Of a stretch of DNA of 30,444 nucleotides, positions 1-7,343 are shown in pieces. A program made the translations under genes and the position numbers. How positions within the stretch are numbered: the first letter of the stretch is position 1; every line of letters begins with the position of its first letter. Under the pieces are notes generated by a model that worked only from the letters and a program-made list of their open reading frames with translations, had not been told where the DNA came from and searched no databases. Source of the stretch: an uncultured Porphyromonadaceae bacterium (lineage in GTDB: Bacteria > Bacteroidota > Bacteroidia > Bacteroidales > Muribaculaceae); assembly GCA_900550395.1 (NCBI GenBank), contig URSD01000030.1, positions 1 through 30,444 of the forward strand, given 5' to 3'.

Positions 1-29
1 AGGTGCTCTACCAAATGAGCTAGAAGCGC
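1..29 (-). tRNA. tRNA 5' half, cut by the window edge
   Basis: Read on the minus strand this gives a 7-base acceptor strand (GCGCTTC), TA at positions 8-9, a D stem GCTC/GAGC with the GG of the D loop, and the first bases of the anticodon stem (CCT). The anticodon lies outside the window, so the amino acid cannot be named. The gene points away from pepT. Positions 30-146, between the tRNA and the pepT promoter, are very A/T rich with long T runs and show no gene. Confidence 0.8.
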
Positions 30-146
30 GTTTATTAATTTGTTTGCGTTTTCCTTAACGCGAAATTTATTATATAGTATAGTTTATAGAAATGCAACAC
101 TTTTTTTTAATTTTTTTAAATTTTTTTTAGATTTTTTGTAAAACAG

Positions 147-174
147 TTGATTTTACACCGTTTTAAGCTATATT
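147..174 (+). promoter_or_regulatory. Putative sigma-70 type promoter of pepT
   Basis: A -35 like TTGATT (147-152) and a -10 like TATATT (169-174) are separated by 16 bases and lie about 70 bases before the pepT start. This is the Gram-positive style, unlike the TAnnTTTG promoters seen beyond position 3,110. The match is good but AT-rich DNA gives chance matches. Confidence 0.45.
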
Positions 175-244
175 ATTTTCTATATACAGAGACTTTTTAT
201 TCCAGATTTCCCATCCAAAGTCTCTCAGAAAGGATTTACTGATA

Positions 245-1474
245 ATGAAAGTAGAAGAAAGATTATTAATATATGTGGGCTATCACACCACATCTGATGA
301 AGCAAGTGATAAAATACCAAGCAGTGACAGGGAATTTGCACTCGCAAGAGAGCTTGAGTCAGAGCTTAAGGAGCTTGGCTTATCCAAGGTTGTGCTCACT
401 GACCATTGTTACGTGTATGGTCTGCTGCCTGCCACTGCCGGCATGGAGCACAAAAAAGCGGTCGGATTTATTGCACATATGGATACTGCACCTGATTTTT
501 CCGGGGAAAATGTCAAGCCACAGTTGCTGCGTCACTATGACGGAAGCGATGTGCTGCTTAGAGGCAGTGGCGAATACCTGAGAGTAAGCGATTTTCCTGA
601 GCTTAAAGCCCTCTCCGGACGCACTCTCATTACCACAGATGGCACTACACTGCTTGGTGCCGATGACAAGGCCGGTGTGGCTGAGATTATGACCGCCTTA
701 GAGCAGATTATCGCAGAGGGCACTCCTCACGGCGATATCTGGGTTGGATTTACCCCCGATGAGGAGGTTGGAAAGGGTGCGGATTTGTTTGATCTGGACT
801 ATTTCGAGGCAGATTTTGCCTACACCGTGGACGGTGATTACGAGGGCGAAGTGGCCTATGAAAACTTTAATGCCGCAAGCGCTGAATTTACAATAAAGGG
901 CGTCAACGTGCATCCGGGCGAAGCAAAGGACATTATGGTCAATGCTGCTTTGGTTGGCTGCGAGATTGCCGCAGCGCTGCCTGCAAACGAGACTCCTGCC
1001 ACAACTGAGGGCAGAGAGGGCTTTTACCATCTGTGTGATATGAGCGGTGATGTAGCATCAGCCCATCTGTCATATATTGTGCGCGACCACGACAAGGCTC
1101 TTTTTGCTAAAAGACTTGATACTCTCCGCTCTCTTGAGATAGAGATGAACAAAAAATATGGTGAGGGCACTGTTTCTTTGACTATCACCCACTCCTACGA
1201 GAATATGCTTTCAATCATAATGGACAACATGTACATTATCGACCTGGCTAAGGCTGCTATAGAGGAAAACGGTCTAGAGCCGCTATCACGCCCGGTTCGC
1301 GGCGGTACAGACGGCGCACGTTTATCCTTCATGGGACTTCCTTGTCCAAACCTCGGTACCGGCGGCTACGGCTTCCACGGCCCATTTGAGCACATATCAG
1401 TGGAGGGCATGGAGACTGCGGTTAATATAATCAAATCAATTGTGAAGCATGTGCTGATGCTGGCTGACGCGTGA
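245..1474 (+). CDS. pepT: Peptidase T (M20B tripeptide aminopeptidase)
   Basis: A 409-residue cytoplasmic zinc aminopeptidase that removes the N-terminal residue from tripeptides. The family's metal and catalytic positions are visible: His78 and Asp80 (AHMDTAPD), Asp140 (LLGADDKAG), Glu173/Glu174 (TPDEEVG), Asp196 (YTVDGDYEG) and His378 near the C-terminus (GYGFHGPFEH). Residue numbers nearly coincide with those of enterobacterial PepT, so the length is normal. The RGGTDGARLS motif of the family is also present. The start at 245 is supported by a strong Shine-Dalgarno site, AGAAAGGA (227-234). Codon use is AT-leaning, like the rest of positions 1-3,080 and unlike the remainder of the window. 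Identity is very secure. Confidence 0.95.
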   Translation: MKVEERLLIYVGYHTTSDEASDKIPSSDREFALARELESELKELGLSKVVLTDHCYVYGLLPATAGMEHKKAVGFIAHMDTAPDFSGENVKPQLLRHYDGSDVLLRGSGEYLRVSDFPELKALSGRTLITTDGTTLLGADDKAGVAEIMTALEQIIAEGTPHGDIWVGFTPDEEVGKGADLFDLDYFEADFAYTVDGDYEGEVAYENFNAASAEFTIKGVNVHPGEAKDIMVNAALVGCEIAAALPANETPATTEGREGFYHLCDMSGDVASAHLSYIVRDHDKALFAKRLDTLRSLEIEMNKKYGEGTVSLTITHSYENMLSIIMDNMYIIDLAKAAIEENGLEPLSRPVRGGTDGARLSFMGLPCPNLGTGGYGFHGPFEHISVEGMETAVNIIKSIVKHVLMLADA

Positions 1475-1489
1475 TTTTGCTGCCGGTCA

Positions 1490-1559
1490 GTTACTATTCA
1501 CAACTAACAGTGTGACCAGCCACGGCCACGTTGCTGTTCACTACTAACAGTGTAACCGG
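1490..1559. repeat. Two-copy imperfect 30-bp direct repeat downstream of pepT
   Basis: Positions 1490-1519 and 1530-1559 match at 25 of 30 bases when aligned without gaps; both contain ACTAACAGTGT followed by ACC. The first copy sits within an inverted repeat GGTCA (1485-1489) / TGACC (1513-1517), so a hairpin may form after pepT. No T run follows, so it is not a canonical terminator. Nothing else is seen in the rest of 1475-1602. Confidence 0.6.
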
Positions 1560-1602
1560 TATTCCGACTACGCTTTAGTGTAAACAATAGCTGATTTATG
1601 CA

Positions 1603-1630
1603 TTGACTTATCCGACAATTCTGCTATAAT
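1603..1630 (+). promoter_or_regulatory. Near-consensus sigma-70 type promoter of the 47-residue ORF
   Basis: TTGACT (1603-1608), a 16-base spacer and a perfect TATAAT (1625-1630). The leader of about 80 bases has a short GAAAC/GTTTC inverted repeat just before the ribosome binding site. The promoter is of Gram-positive type and supports a non-Bacteroidales origin for this end of the window. Confidence 0.7.
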
Positions 1631-1716
1631 GATGGCAACCAATTGTTTTTCGTTTATTTTCGAGCGAATAATTACAGCTTTTTTGAAACTGACAGATGTT
1701 TCAGAAGGGAGACCAT

Positions 1717-1860
1717 ATGGTAGTACTTGCAGCACTTATCATTTTTGCAGTTGTTGGTGGAATATTTGTAAATTATCTTCGCAGAAATCAAAATGATATC
1801 GGCGGAGGAATGGGAAAGGATTACATGAAAGAGCATTGGGGAATCGATGACGACAAGTAA
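1717..1860 (+). CDS. Small single-pass membrane protein, unknown function
   Basis: A 47-residue ORF beginning MVVLAALIIF. Residues 2-19 form one hydrophobic segment, followed by a basic patch (LRRN), a glycine-rich turn (GGGMG) and an acidic C-terminus (DDDK), so it is likely anchored with its short tail in the cytoplasm. It is supported by a strong Shine-Dalgarno site (AGAAGGGA, 1703-1712 region), a near-consensus promoter upstream and a strong terminator three bases after the stop. That makes it a self-contained monocistronic gene. I do not recognise the family and assign no function. Confidence 0.75.
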   Translation: MVVLAALIIFAVVGGIFVNYLRRNQNDIGGGMGKDYMKEHWGIDDDK

Positions 1861-1862
1861 TC

Positions 1863-1902
1863 AAAAATACCGGGCAACACATTTTGTGTCCCGGTATTTT
1901 TT
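1863..1902 (+). terminator. Rho-independent terminator
   Basis: An 11-bp perfect stem, AAAATACCGGG (1864-1874) with CCCGGTATTTT (1890-1900), has an inner ACAC/GTGT extension and continues into a T run. It directly follows the 47-residue gene. Because the stem ends in A and T runs on the two sides, it could also stop minus-strand transcripts leaving the helicase gene, which ends at 1977. Confidence 0.88.
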
Positions 1903-1976
1903 ATACAACCATCGTAACTATTCAGAACCACTGAGAACAAGAAAAGCTGATGCGTTATCAGAAAAGCCTGACTTTG

Positions 1977-3566
1977 CTATCGTGAATTTGCAGGCTCCAT
2001 GTTCACAGAGCGGCCCTTTATCTTTGCATTCTTCATGGCATTGAGCACTTCCTTGCCATACTCAGCCGGCACCTCAACAAATGTATACTTGTCGTACATG
2101 TCAATTGCACCGACAAGCCTGCCAGGCATGCCTGACTCGCCTGCAATGGCGCCTAAAATGTCACCCGGCTTTATCTTGTCCTTCTTTCCTACGTTGATAA
2201 ACAGACGTACCATGCCATCCTCTGCTCCTGTATTGTGGAAATCATAGTCGTCCTTTGATTCAGCTGTGGATATCTCTGAAGCACCCATAGCCTGGTATAA
2301 AAATGCCGCCGCTATATCCATTGCTGTGTAATCTGACTCATTTATCTGATTCTCTATAATATCAATGACACTTGTGAGATTTTCCTCATCTATAATGGTG
2401 GAAATCTGGTCCATAATCTTTTCTGCCCTGATTTTGGCAACATCATCAGATGATGGAATTGGCTGTGCATAAATTTTTGTCTTGCAGTAGCGCTGTATGT
2501 CCTTGAGCTTATATACCTCCTTGCCCTTTACAAAGGAGAATGCCTTTCCACAGCGGCCTGCTCTTCCTGTACGACCGATTCTATGTACATAATACTCGTC
2601 ATCCTGAGGCAGATCATAATTGAAAACAGCCTCCACATCATCCACATCAATTCCACGCGCTGCGACATCAGTGGCAATAAGAATATCTGTCTTTCCGTTT
2701 CTGAAGTTCTTCATGACACGATCTCTCTGCACCTGCTTCATATCGCCATGAAGTCCTTCTGCACTGTAGCCGCGTCCGCAAAGCTCATATGCCAGCTCGT
2801 CGACCATCTTCTTGGTATTGCAGAATACAAGTGAGAGCTTTGGATTATAGTAATCCAACAGTCTTGTGAGTACATCTATCTTGTCCTTGCGCTTCACATC
2901 ATAGTAATACTGGTCGATATTTGCGACTGTCAGCTCTTTTTTCACAATCTTGATATTGATAGCATCATGCTGATATTTTCTTGTAATTTCCAAAATAGGC
3001 TTTGGCATTGTTGCCGAGAAGAGTACTGTCTGATGCTCCTGTGGCAGGTATTCGAGCACTGTCTCGATGTCCTCCCTAAAGCCCATGTTGAGCATCTCGT
3101 CGGCCTCGTCGAGCACAACCGTGTGCACGCCGTCGAGGCTGACGGTGCCGCGGCCTATCAGGTCGATGAGACGTCCCGGAGTAGCCACAATGATCTGCAC
3201 GCCGGCGCGCAGGGCGCGTATCTGGCTCTCGATGCTGGAGCCGCCGTAGACGGGCAGAATCTCCACATCGGGCATGTATTTGGCATAGTCGGCCAGGTCG
3301 CCGGCTATCTGGAGGCACAATTCTCGCGTGGGCGCCAGCACCAGTGCCTGCGGCTCGCGGCGCGACGCATCCACCCGCTGCAACAGAGGCAGGCCGAAGG
3401 CAGCAGTCTTGCCGGTGCCGGTCTGCGCAAGCGCCACGAGATCGCGGTGATCGCCGAGCAGTTCGGGAATAACTTTCTCCTGCACGGGCATGGGAGCCTC
3501 GAAACCCAGTTCGGCCACGGCGCGCAGCAATTCAGGGCTAATGCCCATATCTTCAAACGATGTCAT
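1977..3566 (-). CDS. DEAD-box ATP-dependent RNA helicase, chimeric reading frame
   Basis: A 529-residue frame with all helicase motifs in order: AQTGTGKT (47-54), PTREL (79-83), TPGRL (129-133), DEAD (153-156), SAT (184-186), TDVAARGID (299-307), HRIGRTGR (328-335). A DbpA-type RNA-binding domain follows at about 455-529. The frame is a composite. Residues 1-163 are encoded by GC-rich DNA and read like Bacteroidales helicases; residues from 164 on are encoded by AT-leaning DNA and read like Clostridia helicases of the CshA/DeaD type. The change falls at the conserved DEADEMLNMGF stretch. The product as written may not exist: it is probably the N-terminal part of one gene joined to the C-terminal part of another. 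I see no TAnnTTTG promoter in the 57-base gap upstream. Confidence 0.85.
   Translation of the reverse strand: MTSFEDMGISPELLRAVAELGFEAPMPVQEKVIPELLGDHRDLVALAQTGTGKTAAFGLPLLQRVDASRREPQALVLAPTRELCLQIAGDLADYAKYMPDVEILPVYGGSSIESQIRALRAGVQIIVATPGRLIDLIGRGTVSLDGVHTVVLDEADEMLNMGFREDIETVLEYLPQEHQTVLFSATMPKPILEITRKYQHDAINIKIVKKELTVANIDQYYYDVKRKDKIDVLTRLLDYYNPKLSLVFCNTKKMVDELAYELCGRGYSAEGLHGDMKQVQRDRVMKNFRNGKTDILIATDVAARGIDVDDVEAVFNYDLPQDDEYYVHRIGRTGRAGRCGKAFSFVKGKEVYKLKDIQRYCKTKIYAQPIPSSDDVAKIRAEKIMDQISTIIDEENLTSVIDIIENQINESDYTAMDIAAAFLYQAMGASEISTAESKDDYDFHNTGAEDGMVRLFINVGKKDKIKPGDILGAIAGESGMPGRLVGAIDMYDKYTFVEVPAEYGKEVLNAMKNAKIKGRSVNMEPANSR
3078..3110. other. Probable chimeric junction between two genomes
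   Basis: These 33 bases encode DEADEMLNMGF, among the most conserved stretches of DEAD-box helicases. To the left, codons are AT-leaning and signals are Gram-positive; to the right, codons are GC-rich and signals are Bacteroidetes type. A shared near-identical sequence is where an assembler would be expected to cross from one genome to the other. Recombination in a living cell is the alternative. Confidence 0.75.
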
Positions 3567-3623
3567 ACTTGATCTTGGTTATCAGTTCTGTTATCTAACG
3601 CCTGACACGGCATATATGTTGCA

Positions 3624-3923
3624 TCAGCGGCGCGAGATACCGAAGCCAAGCTTAAGGATAAGGCGCAATGTTTCCTGCGAGGTGGCACGGTCATACTCTT
3701 TCTCGCTCTCCGGAAGCTCGTCGTAGGGCACCAGGCACGGATGATGCCTGGCAGCATCGTCGCGCTCCGGACCCCAGGTCCAGCCCTCGGCCATGCGGCT
3801 GCGCGCCCACACCTCGTGGACGTTGCGCGCCATCTGTTCTGCCAGTTCCATCAGCTCGGCAGGGATTTCCACTCCGGCAGTATCCTCCGGCTGCGGTATA
3901 TAGTTGTTATTTTTCATCTTCAT
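3624..3923 (-). CDS. Small stand-alone RyR-domain protein
   Basis: A 99-residue soluble protein that is essentially one ryanodine-receptor type repeat. Visible family features are YIPQPEDT (8-15), an N-x-HE-x-WA segment (NVHEVWA, 34-40), GWTWGPERDD (47-56), HPCLVPYDELPESEK (61-75) and YDRA (77-80), followed by a closing helix ETLRLILKLGF. There is no signal peptide, so it is likely cytoplasmic. It overlaps the upstream gene by 17 bases; starting at the second Met (3917) would make the overlap 11. It is the last gene of a unit with a mechanosensitive channel and a larger RyR-like protein. Bacterial RyR domains have been proposed to be ligand sensors, but no ligand is visible here. Confidence 0.85.
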   Translation of the reverse strand: MKMKNNNYIPQPEDTAGVEIPAELMELAEQMARNVHEVWARSRMAEGWTWGPERDDAARHHPCLVPYDELPESEKEYDRATSQETLRLILKLGFGISRR

Positions 3924-5172
3924 TCGTTTCTATCTGCTTTACCGTGAGCGACTCCACTAGCAAGTGCGGCATGGCGAGGACCAGCAGGCAGTCGTACTTC
4001 ATGTCGGCCGGACTTACGCGCCGCAGCTCTGCATAGGAGCATAGGTCTATATGGGTGGGATCGGCGGAGTTCTTCTTGAGCGATTTGCAGTAGGCTGCTC
4101 TATCTGCGCCGAACAGTCCCTCTAAGCGGTAAGCTTCGGCGGCCGACAGCGGGCGGAAGCCCATCACGAGTTTTTCGGCTACCCAGCGTGAATGTTCGCA
4201 ACGCGACAGAGCTTTCAGCTCGCCAGCCACCAGACGCATGAGCGAACGCTCGCAACGCGAGGCGTAAGTGAGCAGGTCGATATCCTTTTTGTGGTATTGC
4301 CACAGAGCGCGTAACCTGCGTTTGTAGAAAGGAGGCTTGTGTTTCAGCTTTCCTTCGAGGGCATCGCATTCTTCGGCGAGGATCCATCGCAGGCGCGCCT
4401 CGAAAGTGTCGGCAAGGAAGACGTTCGACAGTTTGCCCTTCACGTCGCCGGCATTCTTCCATGCGTTGTTGGTCTTACTGCGCTGTTTCTTGTAGCACAA
4501 TGTATTCAGCGCCAGGTCGTAGCGCTTCGTGGCGGTGGTGTCGGTGGCTGGAAGGTTTTCGAGATCGGCACCCACCCAGTAGACCATATTGGCCAGAACG
4601 GCCTTGGATGTGTCTATCGTGTAGAGCTCATCGTCAGGAATGGCGGCGACTATTGCGTCGACATCGGCATCAGTAGTGCGCAGTTCGCATTTCTCCGTGT
4701 AGTCGGAATACTCGTCCACGCCAACGAACTCCAGCTCCACGTCAAGCCAGGGAAGCACGGCGTCGCGCTGCTGCGGTTCTTCGTTCGGCGCCTTGCGGAA
4801 GATGCGGGGAGCCATCAGGGCGTAGTTGCACAGATATTCCTCAGCCGACAGACCGGCGGCCGCAGCCTCAAGTTCTTTCACAGTGTGCATGCCGCGGCAC
4901 AGAATTGTAATACGCGTGCGGGGACTGCCTTTCACCTCGTCGAAGCCCGGATAGTGAGCCACGAGCACCAGATGGCGCACGACGCTGCACATAAGTGGCG
5001 ACATGCCCTCCACAACCACGTGCGGAGCAGAGCACTTGCCGTTGCAGTCCATGTCGGCCATGCGGGCGAGCACATAGCGCCGGGCTCGATACCAGTTCCG
5101 CACCGTGTCGTCGCCGAATTTCGAGCCGTCGCGGCGCTTGAGTCTCTCGAACAGTTTTTCCAGATTCGCCAT
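3907..5172 (-). CDS. Large RyR-like protein with degenerate nucleotide-binding N-terminus
   Basis: A 421-residue soluble protein. The start at 5172 is chosen because its ATG shares one base with the TAA stop of the channel gene; the open frame extends further upstream only inside that gene. Residues 50-95 (HVVVEGMSPLM, then a strand RTRITILCR) resemble a degenerate Rossmann/TrkA-N type fold. Residues about 325-405 resemble a RyR repeat: CEHSRWVAEKLVMGFRPL (325-342), a lysine-rich link, then DPTHIDLCSYAEL. The middle has no motif I know. It is translationally coupled to the MscS-type channel before it and to the small RyR protein after it, suggesting a regulator or sensor for the channel. That role is inferred. 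Confidence 0.75.
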   Translation of the reverse strand: MANLEKLFERLKRRDGSKFGDDTVRNWYRARRYVLARMADMDCNGKCSAPHVVVEGMSPLMCSVVRHLVLVAHYPGFDEVKGSPRTRITILCRGMHTVKELEAAAAGLSAEEYLCNYALMAPRIFRKAPNEEPQQRDAVLPWLDVELEFVGVDEYSDYTEKCELRTTDADVDAIVAAIPDDELYTIDTSKAVLANMVYWVGADLENLPATDTTATKRYDLALNTLCYKKQRSKTNNAWKNAGDVKGKLSNVFLADTFEARLRWILAEECDALEGKLKHKPPFYKRRLRALWQYHKKDIDLLTYASRCERSLMRLVAGELKALSRCEHSRWVAEKLVMGFRPLSAAEAYRLEGLFGADRAAYCKSLKKNSADPTHIDLCSYAELRRVSPADMKYDCLLVLAMPHLLVESLTVKQIETNEDEK

Positions 5173-6341
5173 TATCGTAGCTTCTTGTAATCGGCCTCGT
5201 GGTCGGTGAGATAAATATTGCTGTTGCTGGCATCGTAGCCGGAGGGGCTCTGATAGAGCTGCAGATTGAACAGGGCCAGCGAGCTGACGATGTGTTCCAC
5301 GATGGCCGACTGGTTCCACTCAAAGGCCTCGAGGCTGCTGTCTATAATATAGGTGTACTCCTGCAGCGGCAGACCTTCGCCCTGCTGTTCGAGCCAGCGC
5401 ACAACCAGACGCGGCTTGCGCGAGATGTGCGGGTGGTTCATGAGCCAGTGGTGCAGATAGAGGCGGTATAGCTCCATGTTCATCACGGGGCGGCCGCTGC
5501 GCTCGGCCTCACGTACACGTTCCGGAAGCACATGCGACACGAAGTAGTCGTCGGGGCTAAGGGCGGCTATGCGGTCGGCATCGGCCTGCGTCATGGGCTG
5601 AATCCAGCCTGTGTCTATGACGAAGGTGCGCATCATGCGGCGTCCGTGGGTCTTGCCGTCGACCATGCGCTGATAGTTGATAAAGTGGGCTGACTGAAGC
5701 AGGTAAGTCGGGAATGTGGACAGAGTGGTGTCCCAGTTCTCTACGGTGACGGTGGTGAGTGTAATCATGCTGACCATGCCGTCGACGTTCTGCGAGGGCA
5801 CCTCAATCCAGTCACCGATGGCAAGCAGATGGTTGAGGCGCACATAGAAGAAAGCGACAACGCTCCTGATTGTCTCCTGAAACATGATGCTGAGCACACC
5901 ACCGGCTATTGCCACCGGCAGCATGTCGTTCATGTGGTACCAGTTCCAAATATCAATGATGCCGATTAGCCACAGGCCGAAAGTCAGCAGTACTGTAATC
6001 TGCCCCATGGTTACGCGCTCTTCCTGGCGTCTGAGGCTGAAGATAGGCGTAAGGCGGTTCACTATGGCTACTACGCCGGCGAGCAGCAGCGAGATGGCTA
6101 TGGTACTGCAGAACTGGCGCGGAGCCGGAATCTTCGTCATCAGCGTGAGCATCACGCCGTGAAACCACGACGCCTTCACCGTGTAGCGCAGCACAAAAAA
6201 CAGACCGGCAAGCAGGAACCAGCGCATGGCGCTGCGGCCTATCACGGCGCCGGCTATCTGAACCGCCAGATTGCGCGACGACAGCATGCTGCGCACGGTA
6301 AGAGGCCGAAATACATTCTTCCTTAAATTTTCAAAAGCCAT
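5172..6341 (-). CDS. Mechanosensitive ion channel, MscS superfamily, YbdG-like
   Basis: A 389-residue inner-membrane protein. Hydrophobic segments lie at about 36-52, 78-96, 114-134 and 142-168, the last being the pore-lining helix that leads into the MscS beta domain (LLAIGDWIEVPS, 172-183). The segment ENWDTTLSTFPTYLL (201-215), then NYQRM and GRRMMRTFVID, is characteristic of the YbdG (miniconductance) branch. Such channels open under membrane tension to relieve hypo-osmotic stress. The gene starts about 40 bases after a TAnnTTTG element and its stop overlaps the start of the RyR-like gene, so the three genes form one transcript. A YbdG-type function is likely; conductance cannot be read from sequence. 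Confidence 0.9.
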   Translation of the reverse strand: MAFENLRKNVFRPLTVRSMLSSRNLAVQIAGAVIGRSAMRWFLLAGLFFVLRYTVKASWFHGVMLTLMTKIPAPRQFCSTIAISLLLAGVVAIVNRLTPIFSLRRQEERVTMGQITVLLTFGLWLIGIIDIWNWYHMNDMLPVAIAGGVLSIMFQETIRSVVAFFYVRLNHLLAIGDWIEVPSQNVDGMVSMITLTTVTVENWDTTLSTFPTYLLQSAHFINYQRMVDGKTHGRRMMRTFVIDTGWIQPMTQADADRIAALSPDDYFVSHVLPERVREAERSGRPVMNMELYRLYLHHWLMNHPHISRKPRLVVRWLEQQGEGLPLQEYTYIIDSSLEAFEWNQSAIVEHIVSSLALFNLQLYQSPSGYDASNSNIYLTDHEADYKKLR

Positions 6342-6384
6342 AACGCAAGATCCTATTCTGTTGGTTTTTGAGCATTATAGGAAG

Positions 6385-6392
6385 CAAAGGTA
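6385..6392 (-). promoter_or_regulatory. Bacteroidetes -7 element before the channel/RyR operon
   Basis: TACCTTTG on the minus strand lies in the 61-base gap between pldA and the channel gene. A matching -33 TTTG at the usual 20-base distance is not seen, so the element is suggestive only. It would give a leader of about 40 bases. Confidence 0.5.
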
Positions 6393-6402
6393 CAAAATTT
6401 TT

Positions 6403-7242
6403 CTAATAATCGCTGAAGAAACGCGGTTTTATCACGATACCCACGCGCAGCTGACTGTGGAATTTGTTATAGTCGAGCAATCCCTCGCCGTAGCCGTTGT
6501 AGTACTGAAGGAAGAAATACTGGTTGTCGCGGCGATTGAAGCGATAGGCAAGTTCAAGAATGGAGTTGTAGTTGAAAAACGCTCCGGTGCGGCGCACAAG
6601 CGTCAGCGAACCGGTGAAGCGCTGATTGCGGCTCATCACCTGCATGCCCACCTGATAGAGGCCACAGTAGTGGAGTATATCGCTGTTGTTGCTGCTGTCG
6701 ATAATCGGAATCCACGCCTTGCCATGGACCATTATCTGCTTATCTATGAAAATATTGCACGCCAGCGACACTTTGTTCCACGAGCGCGACTCGTCGCCGT
6801 CGCGGCCGTTGCTCTCATGCTCGAGCAGAAGTGTCAGCTTGCCTATGTAGCGGTCCTTTACGAAAAGAGGCTTGGTAAGGCCAAGGCCCGGATTGAAATT
6901 AAGGTCGGTCATCGGCAGCGACTCCTGAAGCACATTCCAGAACACTTTCTGCGTATAGAAGAGATACAGGTAGGTACCGAACGGCAGCACACTGCGTGTA
7001 AGACGCTGCGCCACCGATACCTGAAACTTAACGTTGGTGTTCTCGCGGGTAATGCGCTGGCCTATGGCCGGTCCGCCGATAAAGTAATTGTCCTTATACA
7101 GGCCGAAATACGGCTGATGCTCGAAATCGTATCGCACGCTGTCGACATCCATCGGGCGTCCGTCAAAGCTCACAATCTGCGCGGTTGCTCCCGGAGCAAG
7201 CAACCCGGCTATAAAGACCAGTAAGAATATGATTCGACGCAT
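6403..7242 (-). CDS. pldA: Outer-membrane phospholipase A (OMPLA)
   Basis: A 279-residue precursor of a 12-stranded outer-membrane barrel that hydrolyses acyl chains of phospholipids that reach the outer leaflet. A signal peptide covers residues 1-21 (ending GATAQ). The active-site stretch EHESNGRDGDESRSWN (141-156) contains His142, Ser144 and Asn156, the catalytic triad of the family with the same numbers as the enterobacterial enzyme. The later YNGYGEGLLDYN motif and a C-terminal aromatic strand ending in Tyr also fit. A TACCTTTG promoter element lies just upstream. The enzyme would help restore outer-membrane asymmetry and sits beside a membrane-tension channel, though a separate promoter element divides them. 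Confidence 0.92.
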   Translation of the reverse strand: MRRIIFLLVFIAGLLAPGATAQIVSFDGRPMDVDSVRYDFEHQPYFGLYKDNYFIGGPAIGQRITRENTNVKFQVSVAQRLTRSVLPFGTYLYLFYTQKVFWNVLQESLPMTDLNFNPGLGLTKPLFVKDRYIGKLTLLLEHESNGRDGDESRSWNKVSLACNIFIDKQIMVHGKAWIPIIDSSNNSDILHYCGLYQVGMQVMSRNQRFTGSLTLVRRTGAFFNYNSILELAYRFNRRDNQYFFLQYYNGYGEGLLDYNKFHSQLRVGIVIKPRFFSDY

Positions 7243-7261
7243 AATATGGTGATTGAGCGTG

Positions 7262-7269
7262 CAAAGGTA
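7262..7269 (-). promoter_or_regulatory. Bacteroidetes -7 element before pldA
   Basis: TACCTTTG on the minus strand lies about 20 bases before the pldA start, giving a short leader. No clear TTTG is seen at -33. Confidence 0.5.
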
Positions 7270-7299
7270 ATTATTTTTTCATGACAGCGCGCACTCATG

Positions 7300-7324
7300 G
7301 GCCAAATACGCTAATTTTTTGGCC
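7300..7324. repeat. Inverted repeat after the methyltransferase-like gene
   Basis: GGCCAAA (7300-7306) and TTTGGCC (7318-7324) are perfect 7-bp arms around an 11-base loop. It sits just after the minus-strand gene ending at 7344. A weak terminator is possible, but no T run follows on that strand. Confidence 0.35.
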
Positions 7325-7343
7325 GGATAGACCAAGCAGCCCC

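Noticed and set aside
1..3077. Left 3 kb as a horizontally acquired island in a Bacteroidales genome
   Set aside because: It has no integrase, transposase or attachment repeat, carries ordinary housekeeping genes with their own Gram-positive signals, and ends exactly in a conserved motif. A false join explains this more simply, though it is not excluded.
5173..5319. Upstream extension of the large RyR-like gene to 5319
   Set aside because: It would run inside the channel gene; the ATG at 5172 overlapping the channel stop is the natural start.
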